Below are positions 61,525 to 64,000 of a stretch of 64,000 nt of DNA, in pieces (position 1 is the stretch's first letter; each line of letters starts with the position of its first letter). Position numbers and translations under genes: made by a program. The notes below the pieces were generated by a model. It was not told the origin of the DNA. It did no database searches and saw only the letters and a list, made by a program, of their open reading frames with translations. Source of the stretch: Mycobacterium sp. KBS0706 (GTDB lineage Bacteria > Pseudomonadota > Alphaproteobacteria > DSM-16000 > Inquilinaceae); NCBI RefSeq assembly GCF_005938675.2, contig NZ_VCCH02000007.1, forward strand, positions 62,001 through 126,000. The letters are read 5' to 3'.

Positions 61525-61574
61525 AGCCGGGTGAGTCCGGGCCGGATCACTCTGGAGGATCGCGCCGTCGTCGA

Positions 61575-61602
61575 CCTCTCCCGCCAGGTCAGGCGGGAGA
61601 GG
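61575..61602. repeat. Single hairpin of the CCTCTCCCGC repeat family
   Basis: CCTCTCCCGCC (61575-61585) and GGCGGGAGAGG (61592-61602) form a perfect 11-bp stem. It is one arm of the module seen as mirror pairs at 31.6 and 43.5 kb and lies 71 bases after the DUF899 gene's stop, where it may serve as terminator. Confidence 0.75.
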
Positions 61603-61672
61603 CAACGTGAAGACGCTCGGCATCCCGTCATTCTCCGGCCCGGATATACCGGCGTGATCCGACCTGAAGCCA

Positions 61673-62386
61673 TCACGCGCTCGTCGGGTACTCCAGCGAG
61701 GGATACCAGTCCACGCCGCGCCCTTCGGGCGTCATGTCCAGCACGGTCCACAACGGGGCCGGGTCGGGCGCGCCGCGCGGGTCCTGGCCAGGGTCGCTGG
61801 CGATCATCTCCTGCGACCAGAAGTGACGGATCGTGCCGTCCCTGCGGGTGAAAACGGCGGCCCCTCCACTATCCAATCCGCCGTCCGGGCTCCCGGCATA
61901 GTCTCGCGTGAAGGCATCGGTGAGAGCGCTCGCCAGCCTGAGGTTTTTCCAGCCTCGCTCGCGCTTCACCGCCGCGAGCCGCTCCAACGGCGAGCGCGCG
62001 ACGACCACAAGCGATATCCTCTGAGCGATGTCGTCGGCGTTGCCGTCCCAGGCGTCGAGCAGGTTCGTGCACATCGGGCATGGCCGCTTCCTCTCGGGAC
62101 CGAACATGTAGTTGTAGACCACCAGCGTCTGCTTATCGCCGAACAGGCCGGCGACGTCACTCGGGCCGTCTTCGGTCTCGAACCGATAGTCACCGGTCAC
62201 CGGACCTCCAGGCGGCAGCGCCCGGCGCATCGCCGCCACCCGCTCGATCTGGCGGCGGAGCTCGAACTCCTGGGCGAGCAGCGCTTGTCGCGCTGCCCGG
62301 TACTCGACGCTCTCATTGGGGATGCGAATGGGACTTTCGCGGGCGAGCTGATCGGCGGGGACGCAAGTCTCGGCTTTGGCGTTCAT
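61673..62386 (-). CDS. DUF899 thioredoxin-like protein
   Basis: A 237-residue member of the DUF899 family, thioredoxin-fold proteins of unknown reaction. Landmarks are LAQEFELRRQIERVAAMRRA, LVVYNYMFGPERKRPCPMCT with a CPMC pair (the thioredoxin-like CxxC), and RHFWSQEM. The last residues VDWYPSLEYP are typical of the family. Start is ATG 62386 with GGAGACG upstream. It has no obvious operon partner. Confidence 0.88.
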   Translation of the reverse strand: MNAKAETCVPADQLARESPIRIPNESVEYRAARQALLAQEFELRRQIERVAAMRRALPPGGPVTGDYRFETEDGPSDVAGLFGDKQTLVVYNYMFGPERKRPCPMCTNLLDAWDGNADDIAQRISLVVVARSPLERLAAVKRERGWKNLRLASALTDAFTRDYAGSPDGGLDSGGAAVFTRRDGTIRHFWSQEMIASDPGQDPRGAPDPAPLWTVLDMTPEGRGVDWYPSLEYPTSA

Positions 62387-62520
62387 GGGTCGTCTCCGGA
62401 AGTATCCTTCTCCAAGACGATTGGAGCGCGTCCGGGCCGACACGGCCGACGGCATATTTTTCATCGGACCCGCTGTCGGGGTCGGCTTTCACCCGCCGGG
62501 GCCAGACACGTCGTTCCGCG

Positions 62521-63153
62521 CTAGCCGCGCCCCAGCACCTCGGCGCTCGGCCGGACGGCGATGCGGTCCCACCAGGCGGCCAGCCGCTCGTGCCGGGCCA
62601 GCAGGTCCCGCCCTTCCGGCGCCATCCGGAAATAGTCGAGGATCGGCGCCGCATGCAGGTCGGCGAGGCTGAGCGCGCCGCCCAGCAGCCAGGGGCCGTC
62701 GCCGAGGAAGCCCTCGAGCACGTCGAGGCACATCCCGGCCCGGGGCAGGGCGGCGGCGATCAGCGCCTCGTCGCTCGGCCGGCCCGCCCTCGGCTTCGAC
62801 ACCCGTTCGACATAGATGTCCCAGACCAGCGGGCGGTAGGCGTAGCTGTCCAGCACGCCGATGATCTGGGTCATCCGGGCCCGGCCGCGGGCGTCGGCGG
62901 GCTGCAGCGCCGGCCCGGGGAAGGCCTCGTCGACATAGCGGGTGATGGCGGCGGTCTCGTACAGCGCGAAGCCGTCATGCTCGAAGGCGGGGATGCGGCC
63001 GAAGGGGTGGCGGCCGAGATAGCCCGGCGGCGGCCCCTCGGCGGCGAAGATGTCGACCTCGACCAGGTCGAACGCCACGCCCTTCTCCTGCAGCGCCAGC
63101 AGCGCGGCACGGACATAGACGCTGTAGCGGGCGCCGTAGAGGATCGGGGTCAC
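62521..63153 (-). CDS. Glutathione S-transferase family protein
   Basis: A 210-residue GST. The N-terminal thioredoxin-like domain has LYGARYSVYVRAALLALQEK and the glutathione-contact block RIPAFEHDGFALYETAAITR (about residues 53-72). The helical C-terminal domain has WLLGGALSLADLHAAPILDY. GTG 63153 overlaps the stop of the upstream M23 peptidase gene (GTGA). It conjugates or reduces electrophiles with glutathione; the substrate is unknown. Confidence 0.9.
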   Translation of the reverse strand: MTPILYGARYSVYVRAALLALQEKGVAFDLVEVDIFAAEGPPPGYLGRHPFGRIPAFEHDGFALYETAAITRYVDEAFPGPALQPADARGRARMTQIIGVLDSYAYRPLVWDIYVERVSKPRAGRPSDEALIAAALPRAGMCLDVLEGFLGDGPWLLGGALSLADLHAAPILDYFRMAPEGRDLLARHERLAAWWDRIAVRPSAEVLGRG

Positions 63154-64000
63154 GGGATTTCGACCTTCCGCTCGGTGTCGATCACCAGGATGTTGTTCCG
63201 CTCCAGCTGGTAGCGGCCGGTGTAGGTGCCGGGTTTCCAGCCCTCCGGCGGGGCGCGCCGGCCGCTGAACACCGACCAGAGGTTCTTCGACTCCGCCAGC
63301 ACCGTGCGGTCCCGGTGCACCGGCTTGCCGTCCGGGCCGGCGATGGTGACGGTCTGGGTATCGCCGCCTCGTACGCCGAAGCTTTCGGCCCACATCACCA
63401 GCGGCGCATTCCGGCCGCCCTTGATGTCGGCATAGTCGCCGCGGCGGGCGGTCTCCCAATCGGCCGGACCGGCGGCGAAGCCGGCGATCAGCAGGGCGGT
63501 CGGGATGTAGGGCACATCCGCGGCCCACAGCGGATGGCCGGCCGTCTCGCAGCCGGAGCCGATCGGCAGCGCGGTGAAGGGGTCGATGAAGGTGGCGGTC
63601 CCCGCATCCTCCCTGAACACGCTGAACTCGACATGCGGGAACTCGGTGTTGCCGGACAGGCCGACCTGGCCCAGCGGCTGTCCGGTCTTGACCGCGTCGC
63701 CCTTGTTCACCCGGACGCTGCCCTGCTTCATATGGGCATAGCGGGTGAACCAGCCGCCGCCATGGTCGATGGTGACGCCGTTGCCGCCCTTGACGTCCTT
63801 GACGGCCTCGGCGCCGCGTTCCTTGACCGAGATGTCCGGCTCGCCGTCGCGGATGCCGGCCACCGTGCCGTCGGCCGCCGCCAGGATGTCGACGCCCTTG
63901 CGCATGGCGGCGAGGTCGGGGAGGCGGATGTCGGTGCCGTTGTCGCCGTTGTAGCCCAGGCGGTCGCAGCGGAAATTGCCGAAGCGCGGCCCGGCGACGG
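63150..64000 (-). CDS. M23-family metallopeptidase, 5' end outside the window
   Basis: About 283 C-terminal codons are visible, open to the right edge. The LytM/M23 domain is shown by NGTDIRLPDLAAMRKGVDIL, an Asp metal ligand, GNGVTIDHGGGWFTRYAHM with the YxH motif, and FPHVEFSVF, which replaces HLHFE. The first His of the usual HLHFE motif is thus changed to Pro (PHVEF), but the second His is kept, and the domain may still bind zinc. A C-terminal extension of about 130 residues is unassigned. It likely cleaves peptidoglycan peptides or regulates such cleavage. It overlaps the GST gene by four bases. Confidence 0.82.
   Translation of the reverse strand, partial: VAGPRFGNFRCDRLGYNGDNGTDIRLPDLAAMRKGVDILAAADGTVAGIRDGEPDISVKERGAEAVKDVKGGNGVTIDHGGGWFTRYAHMKQGSVRVNKGDAVKTGQPLGQVGLSGNTEFPHVEFSVFREDAGTATFIDPFTALPIGSGCETAGHPLWAADVPYIPTALLIAGFAAGPADWETARRGDYADIKGGRNAPLVMWAESFGVRGGDTQTVTIAGPDGKPVHRDRTVLAESKNLWSVFSGRRAPPEGWKPGTYTGRYQLERNNILVIDTERKVEIP

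Overview
The window is a visibly very G+C-rich stretch of bacterial chromosome. The gene content points to an alphaproteobacterium, most likely in Rhodospirillales (Azospirillum/Inquilinus type). Supporting signs are many binding-protein transporters, a DUF2325 protein, Ohr/OsmC proteins, and an AmpR-controlled class A beta-lactamase. From memory, an AmpR-regulated chromosomal class A enzyme (INQ-1) was described in Inquilinus limosus, which would fit; identity needs alignment. I see no rRNA, tRNA, CRISPR array, prophage or classical insertion sequence. The accessory signal is instead several families of short intergenic palindromic repeats.

Layout. 1-1.7 kb: a Gfo/Idh/MocA oxidoreductase cut by the left edge, divergent from a LacI regulator, with a perfect operator between them. 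1.8-6.9 kb: a 1192-residue orphan protein with one canonical EF-hand loop, convergent with a DUF2325 protein whose C-terminal tail is encoded by a repeat. 7.0-13.7 kb: an AraC/Ohr/exported hydrolase/lipoprotein cluster, a Tat-exported epoxide hydrolase, and a divergent 945-residue winged-helix/ATPase regulator. 13.8-18.4 kb: ampR/beta-lactamase, a second ohr, and two tandem polysaccharide-lyase-like secreted proteins. 18.4-25.5 kb: a spermidine/putrescine-type ABC transporter co-oriented with an aminotransferase and an amidinotransferase/dimethylargininase-type hydrolase, with a divergent LysR gene. 25.5-31.6 kb: a ribose/arabinose-type ABC transporter with a D-galactose 1-dehydrogenase-like enzyme, interrupted by a DUF559 nuclease-like gene set between inverted repeats.

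31.8-36.2 kb: a small secreted protein, a Tat-exported phospholipase C, a cation diffusion facilitator and a GNAT acetyltransferase. 36.2-46.4 kb: a peptide/nickel-type ABC system with three binding proteins, two permeases and two ATPases. It is divided by an XRE-cupin regulator whose probable operator is a 27-bp perfect inverted repeat. 46.4-52.1 kb: an orphan LivK-type binding protein, three paralogous LuxR-type regulators with two small genes and a shared dyad motif, and an MFS transporter. 52.4-54.3 kb: divergent pyrE and pyrC. 54.3-64 kb: a large LuxR-type ATPase regulator with a DUF4242 gene, a DUF938 methyltransferase, a LysE exporter, several hypothetical or DUF proteins, an AraC regulator, a GST, and an M23 peptidase running off the right edge.

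Many genes overlap by four bases (ATGA/GTGA), which marks the operons clearly. The best candidates for something undescribed are the LuxR trio with its motif and small proteins, the DUF559 gene embedded in palindromic repeats, the putative guanidino-compound uptake and breakdown operon, and the EF-hand orphan.
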